This document shows positions 33,780-45,693 of a stretch of DNA of 64,000 nt, piece by piece; positions within the stretch are counted from its first letter, which is position 1, and each line of letters begins with the position of its first letter. The stretch is from Mantamonas sphyraenae (lineage: Eukaryota > CRuMs > Mantamonadidae), in NCBI GenBank assembly GCA_026936335.1, contig JAPMXV010000034.1, positions 248,001-312,000 of the forward strand, in the 5' to 3' direction. Below the pieces are notes generated by a model. That model did no database searches, had not been told where the DNA came from, and saw nothing but the letters and a program-made list of their open reading frames with translations. Position numbers and translations under genes: made by a program.

Positions 33780-36700
33780 TCACCTCTCCACATCCTTTTC
33801 ACGCGCAAACTGGGCCTCCCACACACTGTCAACATCCTTCTTGCGCTCCTTCAGCCGCAGGTGCATCTCGACGTCGCGCAAGGCCGGCGGAGGCGTGAGG
33901 TACTGCAGCACCACGGGGGCTATCACCACCGCTATCACAAAAGATAGGAACAGGGCAGTGCACACAATGATGATCACCATTTGCAGGTAGCCGCCGAGGA
34001 CGGGGATGAAAAACGCCAGGGAAAACGCCGTCCCAAAGCCATGAAAGACGCTGCCTCCCACGGCGGCAAAGGTCGCACGCAGACGCTGCTCCACCGAACC
34101 CGCAGTGGTGTTGAAGTGGTGCACCACGTGCGCAGTGTAGTCCACGCCAAACCCAAGCACAAAGGCGCCTACAAACACCATTTGCAGATTGACGTTGCGC
34201 AGCGGGTAGATGTCCAGCAGAGTGAATGTGCTCAGACATGTCACCCACATCGACAGGGTCACCAGGACCGACGACAGCGGGTTGATCAGGAAAACGGCAG
34301 AGGCCAGCGTGACCAGCAGGCCACCAACCAGGCCCGTCTCCAGCAGCAAATCTTCCAGCATGCGCGTGCTCTTTGCGTACGAAAGGTAGAATACAGCCAA
34401 GTCCACCAGGGACGCCTCTGGTTGCGTCAGGTGTTTGGCCAGGTACGCGCGCATCGCCGTGTCCAGCGTCAACGCTTCCTCGACGCGTTGGATCATTGGC
34501 GCGCGGAAGGAAAAGCGCGTAGTAAACAAATTGCCCGATTTGTCCCACATGATGTCCTTGCGCAGATGTTGGTACGCTGGCAGCGCCACAAACGCACGCA
34601 GCTGCTCCTCAAACAGACGCCGCGTGCGTGGCACAGAGCCATTGCTGTGCGCCACAAAGTCGCTGTACCAACACGTGGTCGCATTGTCCCACCCGTTGGC
34701 TACGAGTGGGGCCGATGCTTCCCGCAGCATGGTGCACACTCCCATCAGCCGAGTCTGCACACTCTCATCCCAGTACGCTACACCCGACTTCACCATCAAA
34801 AAGCCATCCTGACCCGTCGTGTTGACAAACATGGCGTTGAAGCGGCTCTGGTGCGGCAGCAGTGCCTCTCCTGGCTCTGTGCGGATGTCCCGCGACTTGA
34901 TGATACGCGCGTGGTAGTCGGTGAGCCCGTACGAACTCACCCCCAGCAGCACGAGCAAAATCACCAAAACCACACCGTGGCACCCCTTGTGTAGAAGCAA
35001 GTCCACGTACTTTGTTGCAAAGAAGCGCGACAGGCACGACGAGTCGTGGTCCAGCAGCGCGTCGTCGGCAACAATCCACTCCGCCGTGCGGTTCGAGCCT
35101 TGAGACCGCGCCGAATCGCGCGACGAAGTCAATCTGGGTGAGACGAGCTTGAAAGCAGGAGGCGAACTGACTTGAATGGCCACTTTGCTGGGCGTGCTGG
35201 GTGACTCTGCCCCTGCACGAGTCATCGTCTGGAGCTCTGTCCCAGGCGACTTTGAGTGCATGGCCGACACATCCGTGCTCTCTGTGCGCGTGGGCAGTCT
35301 GGAAGGCACGTGGAATCCTTGCTGCTCCGGTGTTTGGTCGCCTGCCAAAGTGGCGTCGTCGTCGTGTGTGTCCAGCACGTTCTTGGTGCGTTTCTCGCAT
35401 GTCAGCGCCTGGGAGACCGGCGCAGGGCAGCACAGACCCAAGCAGTAGCGCCCCTGAGCCGAGAGATGCAGGTCGATGGACAGACACGCAGTCACCAGAC
35501 ACATTTGCATGAGAAAGTCGATACACAGCGCCAGTGACACAAACATGGCCAGATTGCGTGGGCCTTCTGCTGCTGAGCCAATCATGCCGTAACCAAACAC
35601 AATGATGTCGGTGAGCGTCGTCATGAGGATGGCTGTACCGGCCTCGCCCAATCCTTCGGCGAGGCGACGTGTCGGGTTCGCATGGGTCACTCGCGCCACG
35701 CTGCTGGTGATGATGAAGATGTCGTCCACGCCAATGGCCAGCACGACCCCCGCTCCAATTTGCAGCAACGCCTGTGTGAGCAGGCCCAACCCTGTGAGAA
35801 TGCCCAAGGCGCAGGCAATGGCCAACACCGCGTTCACCGCCCCGAGCAGCAGCACCGTCACGTTTCCGTTCAGGTTGCGCTTGAACCCGGCCACTGTGAG
35901 GTAGAGCAGCATAAGCACGAACCAAACCCCGAGTACGGCGACGCCCACGCTGTCCAGGATGATGGCTCGCTCGCAGCCGCCAATCGCCACCAAGTCACCA
36001 GACGTCTCTGTGGTCGCACGGTGGTGCGCAATGCACAGAGCACTCCGTGTCCTGTCCGAATCTCTGTACGGATCCACCTGGATGATCTGTGGGCGCACAA
36101 CAAAGCGGAGTCAGTCGCCAGAGCGCGGGGTAGTGTGATGAAATGCCACCGCAGCAAAAACTCAAAACTCACCGGCGCAAACTCGTACACAGCCCTCCAG
36201 TACGCAACGGAGGCCAGTGACCCGTCGGCGTCGTATGTAATCCCGCCGGCGATAGCATCGAGCGGGACCCAAGTGCCCCCGTTGACGGCAGCCAGGAAAA
36301 TTTTGCCTGCGGAAGTGTGTTTGCGCACGGTGGCCAGTGGGTCTGGGTCGGAGGCCATGGCCGAATTGTTGGGCCACACCTGCAACACAGAGCGCACGAG
36401 ACAGGGCTCGGATGCAGCGGGCGGGCTTTGGCCCTGGCCGGTGGGTCCCAGCACGAGGTTGCGGACCAGGAACTGTGGGAGACAAATCGAACGAAGGTCA
36501 AAAACATCGCCTTCGTCTTCGGCCTGCATGGCCCACAGACGTGTATCTGTTTTGGCCAACAACGCCAAGCCCTGTTTGGTAAACACATTTCCCTTGCGAA
36601 GCGCAGGGTCGGCCATGTTGGCCTTGTCCGTCACCAGCGTTTCCAGAACTTCGCCGACGCCAAACGTCTTCAGGTTGTGGATCGTCGCCGTCTCTGTGGG

Positions 36701-36952
36701 GCTGACAATCAACGGCAGCTCAGAATAATCAAAGGAGAGGTTGGAAAGGAAGAACATGGGCAGGGAAACAACCAGCAGCGAGGCACAGATCCACCGCCAC
36801 GGATGTTTGCTCACCCGGACTGCGTGGTTGTGGAATGATGAGTGGACCACCAAATCCACCATCAGCCCTATCCGCATCCATGGCTTGGCTCGCCGTGCAA
36901 TCAGGCGCTTCACCTGCTGGGATTGGCCCGAGGATTGGCCCGTGCTTTGCAT
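33780..36952 (-). CDS. Patched-like RND (sterol-sensing-domain) protein, paralogue B
   Basis: Exons 36952-36173 and 36086-33780 (86-nt intron GTGAGT...CACAG, phase 0) give about 1028 residues. It is collinear with paralogue A from SGQSQQVKRLIARRAKPWMR at the N-terminus to LRDVEMHLRLKERKK at the C-terminus, with the same twelve-helix layout, GVDDIFIITSSVARV and GFGVDYTAHVVHH motifs, and the intron at the homologous position. The extracytoplasmic domains and the cytosolic linker have diverged most, which suggests different ligands or partners. The gap to paralogue A is only 56 bp, so the pair arose by tandem duplication. Confidence 0.9.
33840..33928 (-). repeat. Near-identical 89-bp block shared with paralogue A
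   Basis: Partner of 30457-30545: 88 of 89 positions are the same by eye, including synonymous sites. Confidence 0.95.
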
Positions 36953-37107
36953 CGAGAATGGGGGAAGGTTGCCTCAGGGTCCGCGTTCCAAGTCCGCTCT
37001 CATCAACACACACAAGACCTCCTGTCCACAAACACGCTGGCCAACACACGGTCGATGTATTCATGGGTGATGCGATCGCATTTTCCCGCTTTCCGCTTTC
37101 TTCCCTC

Positions 37108-39476
37108 TCACAACGCATTCAGGTTTGGCACAGACGGCATGATCTTCTGCTTCACCTGCTCGATCACGTGTGTGCGAATGTTGTTGAGACCCATGTCTGC
37201 GTTGCGCGGGTCAAAGTGTCCGGTCTGGTTTTGCAGCTTGTGCTCGACCCACGGAATGATGTCGGTGACCACCAGCTGCACCACCTTGGTCCACTGCGTC
37301 TTGTATGTCTTGTGCATCCGCGGATACGCCACCTGCAGCATGTCCGCCAGCATCACCACCATGTGACCGTTCACAATGTCCAAGTTCAGGTACCCTGCCA
37401 CCCATTGCCACAGCGTGCCGTGGTTAACCTTCTGCACGCCACTCACTGTCCTCGCGTCACGCGTTCTCGGTCTGTGTCAGCATCACACCCTCGTTCGTCC
37501 TCCCTCGCCCTCGCTCCATCAACTCCACCCATCCACAACTTACGCTCTCCACTCTGCAGGAACACGCCGTACAGTCGCATGATCCCCGTCATGCGGTTCT
37601 GCCAGCTTTCCTCGTCTTCCAGCTGCCCGTTGCTGTTCTTTGTGTACCCAATGCTCTTGAAATACTCGGCTGCATATCCCTCCTCCTCCAGACGGCTGGC
37701 GTCAGGCTGTTTGATCATCGGCACCGTGTACATGCACTTCGCGTGGAACTTGCTCAGCGCAAAAATCGCAAACTCCTCGTGCAGCTTGCACACATGGGCC
37801 ATCGAATTACCAAATGGCCCAGCAGACGCAATGTTCACCTGGGCCTTCTCAGACCCTGTCTTAATGTACCAATGGGCCGCCTTGTCCATGTACCAGTAGT
37901 ATTCCGCTGTCTTTTCCTCCGCCAACAGCTCCTCCAGATCCGCCACCACCTGTTCAGCCTTCATCTTCGCCGACCCCTCCTCTGCGTTGATTTGGCTCAC
38001 GGGTTTCTTTGCTTTCAGCGACAGTTGCTTCTTTGTGTTTGCGTCCAGCAACTGCGTGGCCAGCTCCAGTCGTTCCTTGGCGTGCGTGCGCACCTCGGTG
38101 TACTGCGCGTACGCCAACCTGGAGCACGACGCATCCGTCGGCGTCTTCCACTTCGTGTTGGCCTCTTCCAGCAGGTGCTTCATCTTGCTGGCCTGTTCCT
38201 GCCTCGCCTTGTCTGCTGCCTGCTTGCGAGCTTCCAAAGCCTCCCGTTCCTTCCGCTCCCGCTCCTTTTCGGCCATTTCCCGCTCATGTTCCTTGCGCAG
38301 CTCTTCCATGAAAGCACTCAGCCGCTTCAGCTGCGCCTGGTACGCCGTCTTGGTTTGTTCCACCTTGTTAAACACGGCCTCCTGTTCCTTGGCCATCGCC
38401 GCCTGCTCCCTCTCGATCTCCTTCTGCACATGTGCCGTACGGTCCACCAGCACACGCGACCTTTCCGCCAGATAGGCCATCTGCTTGCTCTGCATGGACT
38501 CCTGCATTGTCGTCTGCGCCTCCACACCGTCCCGGAACGGCGACAGCGACGCCAGACCGCTCTCTGCCATCACCCGCTGCCGTATCGTCCGTGCCAACCT
38601 CTGCCGTGCTTCCCACTCGCTCGATCGCATCGATGGAATCGGACTGCTCTTGTTGGCCGGTCCCCTGTCCCGTCGTCGTGCAGCAACATGCGCACCCGCG
38701 TTTTCCTTCCCGTCGTCCATTGTCTCCCTGCTGTCCTCTGCATCCCTGTCCAACGCCGCCTGCGTGTCTCCTTCACTTCCGTCCCAATCCATGAGCGACT
38801 CCATGGACCCGTGTTCAAACAGCTCCAGGCTGCCGTCCACCACCAGCGCGCGATCTTTCAACGACACACGCACCCGCTCCTGCTGTTGCTGGCCGTCCTG
38901 CATCAGCACATCCACCTCCTGGTGGCTGGCGGGCGTTTGCCACCCTTCTGTGTCCATTCCACTACCCAGAGTCGACACGTACGGTGACTTTGGCCGCATG
39001 GGAGACGTCATCAGCAGTTCCGCGCGCTCGGCTGAGAGCGCACTCTCCGCCTCCTCCGCGTCCATTGCGGACCCATCCGCTTCCCGCGACTCGTCGTACG
39101 ACCCCGGCCGTTGTTCTTTCGGCACTCTCTCCTCTTCCGCAACTTCCGCCATGGCTTGCTGCTCCAGGTGCCAACGAAAGGCAAGCAGCACCACACACGA
39201 CGCAACGACCAGCGTCCCTCGTTGCTCCGGCCACAGCCACAGCAGCAGCAACAACATCACAGGCACCACCATGGGCACCGTACTGTACATCAGTCCCATC
39301 CATGTTCCTTCCTCCTCACTCTCTTGCTTGCCCTCATGCGCGGCCGTCTCGTCTTCCGTCCCCCGAGGCAGCTCCAGCTCCCGCTCGTCCGCGTCCACGT
39401 ACGCAGGCCTGGCAGGTGGCGGAGGCACAAATTCGGCTCCTCGAGGTCGTGTGGGCCGTGCAGAGAGCACAGGCAT
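37108..39476 (-). CDS. GLE1: GLE1 mRNA-export factor with unusual N-terminal hydrophobic hairpin
   Basis: Exons 39476-37544 and 37445-37108 (98-nt intron GTAAGT...GACAG, phase 1) give 756 residues. The central coiled coil (about 340-440) and C-terminal HEAT-like domain match GLE1: FHAKCMYTVPMIKQ, WQNRMTGIMRLYGVFLQ, then NHGTLWQWVAGYLN and QWTKVVQLVVTDIIPWVEH. GLE1 with IP6 activates the DEAD-box ATPase Dbp5 at the cytoplasmic face of the nuclear pore. Residues about 63-101 hold two hydrophobic stretches (PMVVPVMLLLLLWLW and TLVVASCVVLLAF) not expected in GLE1. The start is taken at MPVLSARP; the ATG at 39560 would overlap the divergent gene further. Confidence 0.88.
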
Positions 39477-42400
39477 GGAACCACGCAGCGGCGAGGCCCC
39501 AGGCGTCACCCCGCGCAGAGGCAAGCCGCGGTGGTGCGGCAACGCTTTTGTGCCACTCATGCAAACGGACCACGAATTGTTGCTTGCGGCGGAGCGGCAG
39601 ACCACTCTCCAAGTGGACAAGGGTAGGTCCCAGCAGCCCAGTTTCAGGGTGCACCTTGCCCATCTCCATGCCCACGCCCGGTCCAACCTCTGTCTACCGC
39701 GTCCCGTGCTCACCTCCGCCCCCCAACCCCAACCCCCCTTGCGTGCCCTCTTGAGAGCAGATCTGCAGCTCAGTTTGGAAACAGTCCGTCGTTTGTGTGA
39801 TGTGCTCCATCACAATCGCTTCCTGGCCAACCTGGACCTTCGCGGTGAGTGTGTCCCCCCGTCCAATCCACAACCCGGCACCGCACACTGCGTCACCGCC
39901 CCCTTCGCCCGTACAAACACACTCTTTGGCCTTGACCACCCCTTTTGGGACTGTGAATCCGCACGCCGTCTCATGAAAGCTGCCCATCGTCCGCTGTCGG
40001 CAACCGCTCACACACTTTCCTTTCTCGTCATTGCCTCGCCACACCTTGCCGCCAAACCAAACAGCCTCCACGCTGGACCACACGGCCATGGAGTTGCTGG
40101 ACCCCGTGTTTCGATCCAGCCGCAGACTCATCACCCTCGACTTGTCCGACAACAGCCTAGGCAGTGCCGGCGCCGCCGTCCTTGCCGCCTGCCTCCCAGC
40201 TTCTCTCGTTTCGCTCAAACTCTGCGCCAACGCCATCCAGGACGACGGCGCCACCCTGTTGCTACGTGCCATTGCCTCCCATGCCAAGCTCAACTACCTC
40301 GACATCAGTCTCAACCAGCTCGCCGATGCCGTGGACGCCCTGCAGGACGTCCTGGACAATTGCACCACCCTGACCACCCTCATGCTCAGCAACACCGGCT
40401 TGACCTCCGACCACGAGCAAACCCTGGGTACGGCCGTGGCTGGCAACCAAACCCTCCAATTCCTCGATGTCTCCAGCAACACGCTGAGCGGCACCGACTG
40501 GCTCGACGCCCTGGCCGCACGCTCCTTCCAGCTTCACCTCAATTGCCGCTCCAACGCATTCGACACCGATGCCTTGCGTCGCATCAACTCCCTCTGCGAC
40601 GATCGACTGTCTCACCACGTGATCGATGTCGACCCCGTGCCCCAGGGTGGTGTCGGCGCAGGTGCGGTGGGGGGAAGCGGCTCTCCCTTCTCCTCCTCGA
40701 TTGCATCCTCGTCCACCAGTCTACGTCCAGTCAACAAACGCACACGGGCTTCGCTTGGGGACCTCCGCCTGTCGTCTGTCCAATCTGCAGCCAAGAACGA
40801 CGCGGACTCCGGCTCATCTTCGTCCTTGTCGGACGCAAAGCAGAAACGAAGCAAGGGCAAGCGACAGAGCCAATACGGCATCCACGTGCCCAAGCGCTGG
40901 TCTCAGCGATCCACGGTGGTCCTGCTTGACAATTTGGACGACCAGGCGCTGGACAACTCACTGGTTTCCGTCGAAGACAATGGCGATGACTGGAGCAGCG
41001 ACTCCTCGTCCAGCGACGACGAGTCGGACGGCGAAGACGCAGCCTACACCGCCAACGATACCAATGGTTCGGGGCTGCATTTGGCCGGGAGCAGCAACGA
41101 CATCTCGCCACGCTTTCACCACCACCACCATCACCACAGCCACCACAGCCACCACAGTCACAATCCCCACATCAACTACACACACGGGCAAACTCAATCG
41201 TCGTCTTCGTCCTCCAACACGACAGACATGTCGCCACTTGGATCGCCAACCGGCTCGCCAGCTTCGTCGCCACCCACGAGCTCGCCGGTCCTCAGTGCGC
41301 GCTCCCGAGGCATGAGCACGAGTGGAACCCCCTTTCGTTTACTCACCAGACCCACACGAACAACGTCAACCAGCAGCGTTCATGTGGACCTCGTCGACAG
41401 TGCAGCACGCCACAGCAACGCCTCCTCGCCGCTTCGTGCCCGTTCGCCCACTCTCGACGATGTGGTTTCCTCTGCAGATGCCCTTGTGCTTGCAAACACA
41501 CCGCTTCGCACCCTGTCCATTTCTTCTGTCTCTTCCGGCATGCAGATGCGCCAGTACGCCCTACGCGGCATCCGAGAAGACGACGGCGACAGCTCCGATC
41601 GTTCCCTTGCCCAACGTGCCGCTTCCAACGTTTCATCGCGTCGTATGTCCATCACGTCGCTCAACAACCATGACTTGTTCACGCCTGCGGTGCCTCCGGT
41701 CACGCCCAGCTCAAAGAAGAGCATGCGCATGGTGCGCCAGCAATCGTTGAAACTGTTGATCGAAGCCATGAGCAACGCCGCAGACGAGCAACGTGACGAC
41801 ACAACCGCCTCTGGCACTGAGGAAACGGTCGCGGATGCTGTCGAAGGGGGTGCAGATGTGTTCTTCACACCACGCTTTGAAAAGTACTTTGGATTCCAGG
41901 AGACACATGACGAACTGCGCTTGTGCATGGGCTCGCATGGCACGCCGTTGGTGCGTGCTGGCACCGTGCGCAAGTTGGTGGAGCGGGCATTCTTCCCGCC
42001 TGTGCCAGATCCCGAGTACCAGGCCATCTTTTTCCTGATGCACACCACGTTTGTGGATACGTCAGACATGTTGGACATTGTGCAAGAGCTTTTGCAAGAG
42101 CACAGCATTGGCACCTCGCAGGCGTCGGATTCCCTGTACCGACGCATGGTGGCAGCCATGCGCCTGTGGATTGACACGTGCATCCTCGACTTTTTGCAGC
42201 AGCCGATGCTCTGCGACATTCTCCACACCTTTCTCGTGGACTCGGACATACTCTTGGACGACGACAAGAACACGCTGTGCAGCCAGCTGGACGCAGGCAT
42301 CGAAAGCACAGCAGGCATGTTTGAGCTGGACGATCTGGGCATGAGTGCCAACAACCAGTCCGTCGTGTGGGGCCTGTTGACACCCAGCAAGCCTGTTGGT

Positions 42401-43246
42401 GTGTGGAACATCGATCCTGTCGAGATGGCTCGCCAGCTTACGCTGCTGGAGGAGCAGAATAGCGTGCGTGTCACGGCAGAGGATTTGCGCTGGTTTGCTG
42501 AAAAGTCTGGCAAGCTCGACAAGCCGCAGGGGTCCATGGCCGGCGCTTTGGACATGTCCACGTCTTCCTCTTCGTCGTCGGGCTCATCCTCAGGCGGTAC
42601 AAACCTGGACGAGACGCTTGGGGACGACGCGGAATATTCGCGCGGGCACTCCATCCATGTCATGGTGGAAACATTCAACGTGGTCAGTCTCACAGTGGCC
42701 AAACTGTGTGTGAGTGCCAAGACACGTCGTGAGCGCACCAAAACCATCGCCTACTTCCTCAAGGTGGCACGCGAAACGCTGAGGTTGGGCAACTTTAGCA
42801 GCACCTGGGCCATCATGACCGGCCTGTCCACCACCCCCGTGTACCGCATGACCAAGGCTTGGAAACATCTGAGCGACAACAAGAGTGCTCTGTTTATGCG
42901 TCTGCAGCGCATGATGAGTCCCGAGGCAAACTACAGCGAATACCGCTATACTTTATTGAACACGCGTCCGCCGTGCCTGCCCTATCTGGGCCTCGTGCTT
43001 GCCGACCTCATTCACGCCCACGAGGGCTCGTCCACATCGGTGGTGCCCGATGGCATGATCAACTTCCAGCGCAAACGTAGCATCGCTCACGTCATCAGCA
43101 ACTTTATCAGCTTCTCCTGGGTGCGCTATGAGCACACCATTGCCGCCGCTCCCCTTGTGCAGGCGTATCTGCGCGAATGGACATATCACGACGAGGAAGA
43201 ATTGTATGCATTGAGTTTGAAAGCAGAGCCGCGGAAGAAGAGGTGA
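39475..43246 (+). CDS. Leucine-rich-repeat Ras guanine nucleotide exchange factor
   Basis: Exons 39475-39622, 39761-39844 and 40065-43246 (introns 138 and 220 nt, both phase 1) give 1088 residues. The start may instead be the in-frame ATG at 39559 (MQTDHELLLAAERQ). The N-terminus has LRRs of the ribonuclease-inhibitor type (LITLDLSDNSLGSAGAAVLA, LNYLDISLNQLADAVDAL, LQFLDVSSNTLSG). A low-complexity Ser/Asp/His linker of about 350 residues follows. Next is a RasGEF_N module (RKLVERAFFPPVPD...YRRMVAAMRLWI) and a CDC25-type catalytic domain (DPVEMARQLTLLE, NFSSTWAIMTGLSTTPVYRM, PCLPYLGLVLADLIHAHEG). It should load GTP onto a Ras-family GTPase, with the LRRs choosing location or partner. Confidence 0.92.
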
Positions 43247-43272
43247 CCAAATGGATTGCTATTTGCCCCGCG

Positions 43273-45638
43273 TCAATCCCGCTCACCTTCCGTCACATCG
43301 TCACCTTGTCCCTCCACTTGATCCACCCAGTGTACCCTGCTCTCGGTGCGTGGCTTGTCTGGGACCGTTTGCGGCCGCAACGGGCCAAGCACCTTGTTTC
43401 GTCCACCGATGCCCACAATGGTCAGCATCGAGTCCAAGCCGGGGTCGTCGTACACCGCACCATCTGTTCCTCCGATCCCGCTGATGTCCATGCCGGAGGA
43501 GTCGTCCACCACCCCTTGGGCCCGCCTCGGAACGCCGCTCAGAGCCGACGACCCGCCCACGGACCCTTTTGCACGCACACCGCCTCGCGATTCGCCACGT
43601 GTGGACGACGTGCGTTTGCGCCGTGCATTTGCACTCGGAGTGGTCGATCGTCGCCCCGCCACGAGAAGCACTCCTGCCTCATCATCCACGTCGACAAGGG
43701 ACGCGCCGCGGACTGTCTCTCCACCGCCCGCCACCGCCCCCTTTTTCTTCTTGCGACCCTTTCGCTTTCCTTTCACACCCGATGCATTGTTGATGCTCTG
43801 ACGCGAACCCAGGATGGGTGACATTGCACGCAGGCCGTACTTGGACGACTTGACCGTTGTCGACGTCGTGCTTGGCCTACCCAGCATCCTGTGGCTGTTG
43901 CTGCTTCCGTGGTTACTATTGCTGCTACTGTTGCTGCTGCTACTGTTGCCATTGTCCTGCCCAGCGCTCCCCGTCCTGCTTCCGCCAATGGCGCCACTGT
44001 CGGCACGCCGCCCATACGTCGTCAACGTGATTGGATACGACGACTCGCCACCACCTCCCATGGGCCCTTCTCCGTTTCTTCCTCCCCTGGGCATCTCCAA
44101 TGCAGCCGCAGAGACGGCAAATGGCGCGTCGGAATGGTTTTGCACCGTGACTCCTTGCGACATCTTGCCATCGCGCGTGCCTGCTGCCGTTCCTAGCCGC
44201 CTGTATCGATTCAACGAGCGCGTGGAAACACTCGCACTGCTTGTCACGGGTCTCTTTACCCCGTTGTGGGGCTCGTGTTCCCCACCCTTCCCAACCTGCT
44301 CCCAAACCGCGCCCCGACATCCATGTCGCCAGCCGTGTCTCCGAAATTCAGTGCCCCGCGTGTGTTTCGGGTGCCCCTCAATGCTGTGAGCACCGCCGTG
44401 TGATGAACCTCAAACAGCACGTCGTCGTCGCCTGGCACGGAGGAGCCAAACATTGGCGCCGGGCCCATCAGCGCATTGCTTGAGGCCGTTGTGCCTGCCA
44501 CACTGCTGCTGCGTCCGACACTTGACCGCCCTCCACTCTCTGTGCTCATCCGGCTTGGCCCGCGTGTGCCGTGCGTAAACGGGGAGCCGCCGCCGACGGA
44601 CGATCGACCAGCGATGCTCAGGCCGTCCAACGCCACATACGACGTCTTGCTCATCATGGGCCGTAGGTACTGCACCAGAGCCTTCCATGTGACCTGCCAC
44701 ACCTTGTGCATGATTTCGTCATGCACATGTGCCCGTGGGCTGAGCGGCGCAAACCCTGCTCGACGCCGACGCACAACCGCTCTTTCCAACTGCTTTTCTT
44801 CGGCCACCCGCACTGCATGCGTTCCCTCTGACGACTCTGCCGTATCCACAGCCAATATCTCTGTGAAATCTCCGTGTGTGGCAAACACCTCTTCGTGCAA
44901 ATGGGCTTCCTCCTCCCCGTTGGCATGGCTGTTTCTCGTGTGGTGAAAACGGCGTCAGCGATTCGTTCCCACCCGGCGGTGCCATGGCACACATGCCCCA
45001 ACTTACACCACTGCGGCCACCCCCGTGGCTTCAAGTCCCTTTTGCCCGCCCGTGCCAATCTCAATCACAGCGCTGGTCTCCTCGCTAATGCTCCCGTGGC
45101 CGCTGCTGCTTCCCGCACCTTCGCTCTTCGGCAGACAATGCTCCACTGCCGGCCGCGCCTCCTGCAGAGCTGTCCCGTTCACACGCAAATGTACAAAGTG
45201 CTTCTGCCAGCAGCGCAGTTCGTCTTCCAACGAGTTTTCCCCAATGACAGGCCCATAGTTGCGCGACGACGGCGTGGGCTCAAACTGCAGCTCGTCCGTT
45301 TCGTGGTACGAAAACTCCACCAGATTGGCCAACATGGCTGCCACCTCCTCTGTCGCTTCCTCGTCAAACTCCAGATCGAATGCACTCGAGTCCAGCGTGC
45401 TCGGGGCAAAATCATCGTGCTCGCCAGCCATGGAAAACTCCCATGGAGAGCCCGCCCTCCCACCACCATCCGTCGCCATCACGGTTTTGCTTCGTTTGCC
45501 TTGCCTTGCGCGCTTGTCCATGTCTTTGGGTGGCCATGGACAGCACGCCATCTCCCCGTCTTCTTCTGCACTCTCCACCACACTGCCGAGTGATTCCACC
45601 TGCTCCACCTGCTCCGTGTCTGTGTTGACACGTGACAT
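43273..45638 (-). CDS. Low-complexity protein, tentatively FAM149 (DUF3719)-like
   Basis: Exons 45638-45007, 44928-44260 and 44200-43273 (introns 78 and 59 nt, both phase 2) give 742 residues. The ordered parts are the acidic segment around residues 110-165 (LEDELRCWQKHFVHLRVNG) and a block around residues 215-295 (HEEVFATHGDFTEILAVD, PLSPRAHVHDEIMHKVWQVT). These faintly recall the DUF3719 region of FAM149A/B, a ciliary protein family in animals. The last 450 residues are Ser/Gly/Asn-rich with basic stretches (KGKRKGRKKKKG). The family call is weak; the gene structure is better supported. It is convergent with the RasGEF (26 bp between stops). Confidence 0.6.
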
Positions 45639-45693
45639 CGACACGTGGGCGCATCCTCGGCCACACCATTGCTCTTAGCGCGTCCGTCTGGTC

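Noticed and set aside
33780..36086. Treating the two RND halves on each side of the introns as separate genes
   Set aside because: Both paralogues have the same phase-0 intron at the homologous place, and the joined proteins give the full twelve-helix RND plan.
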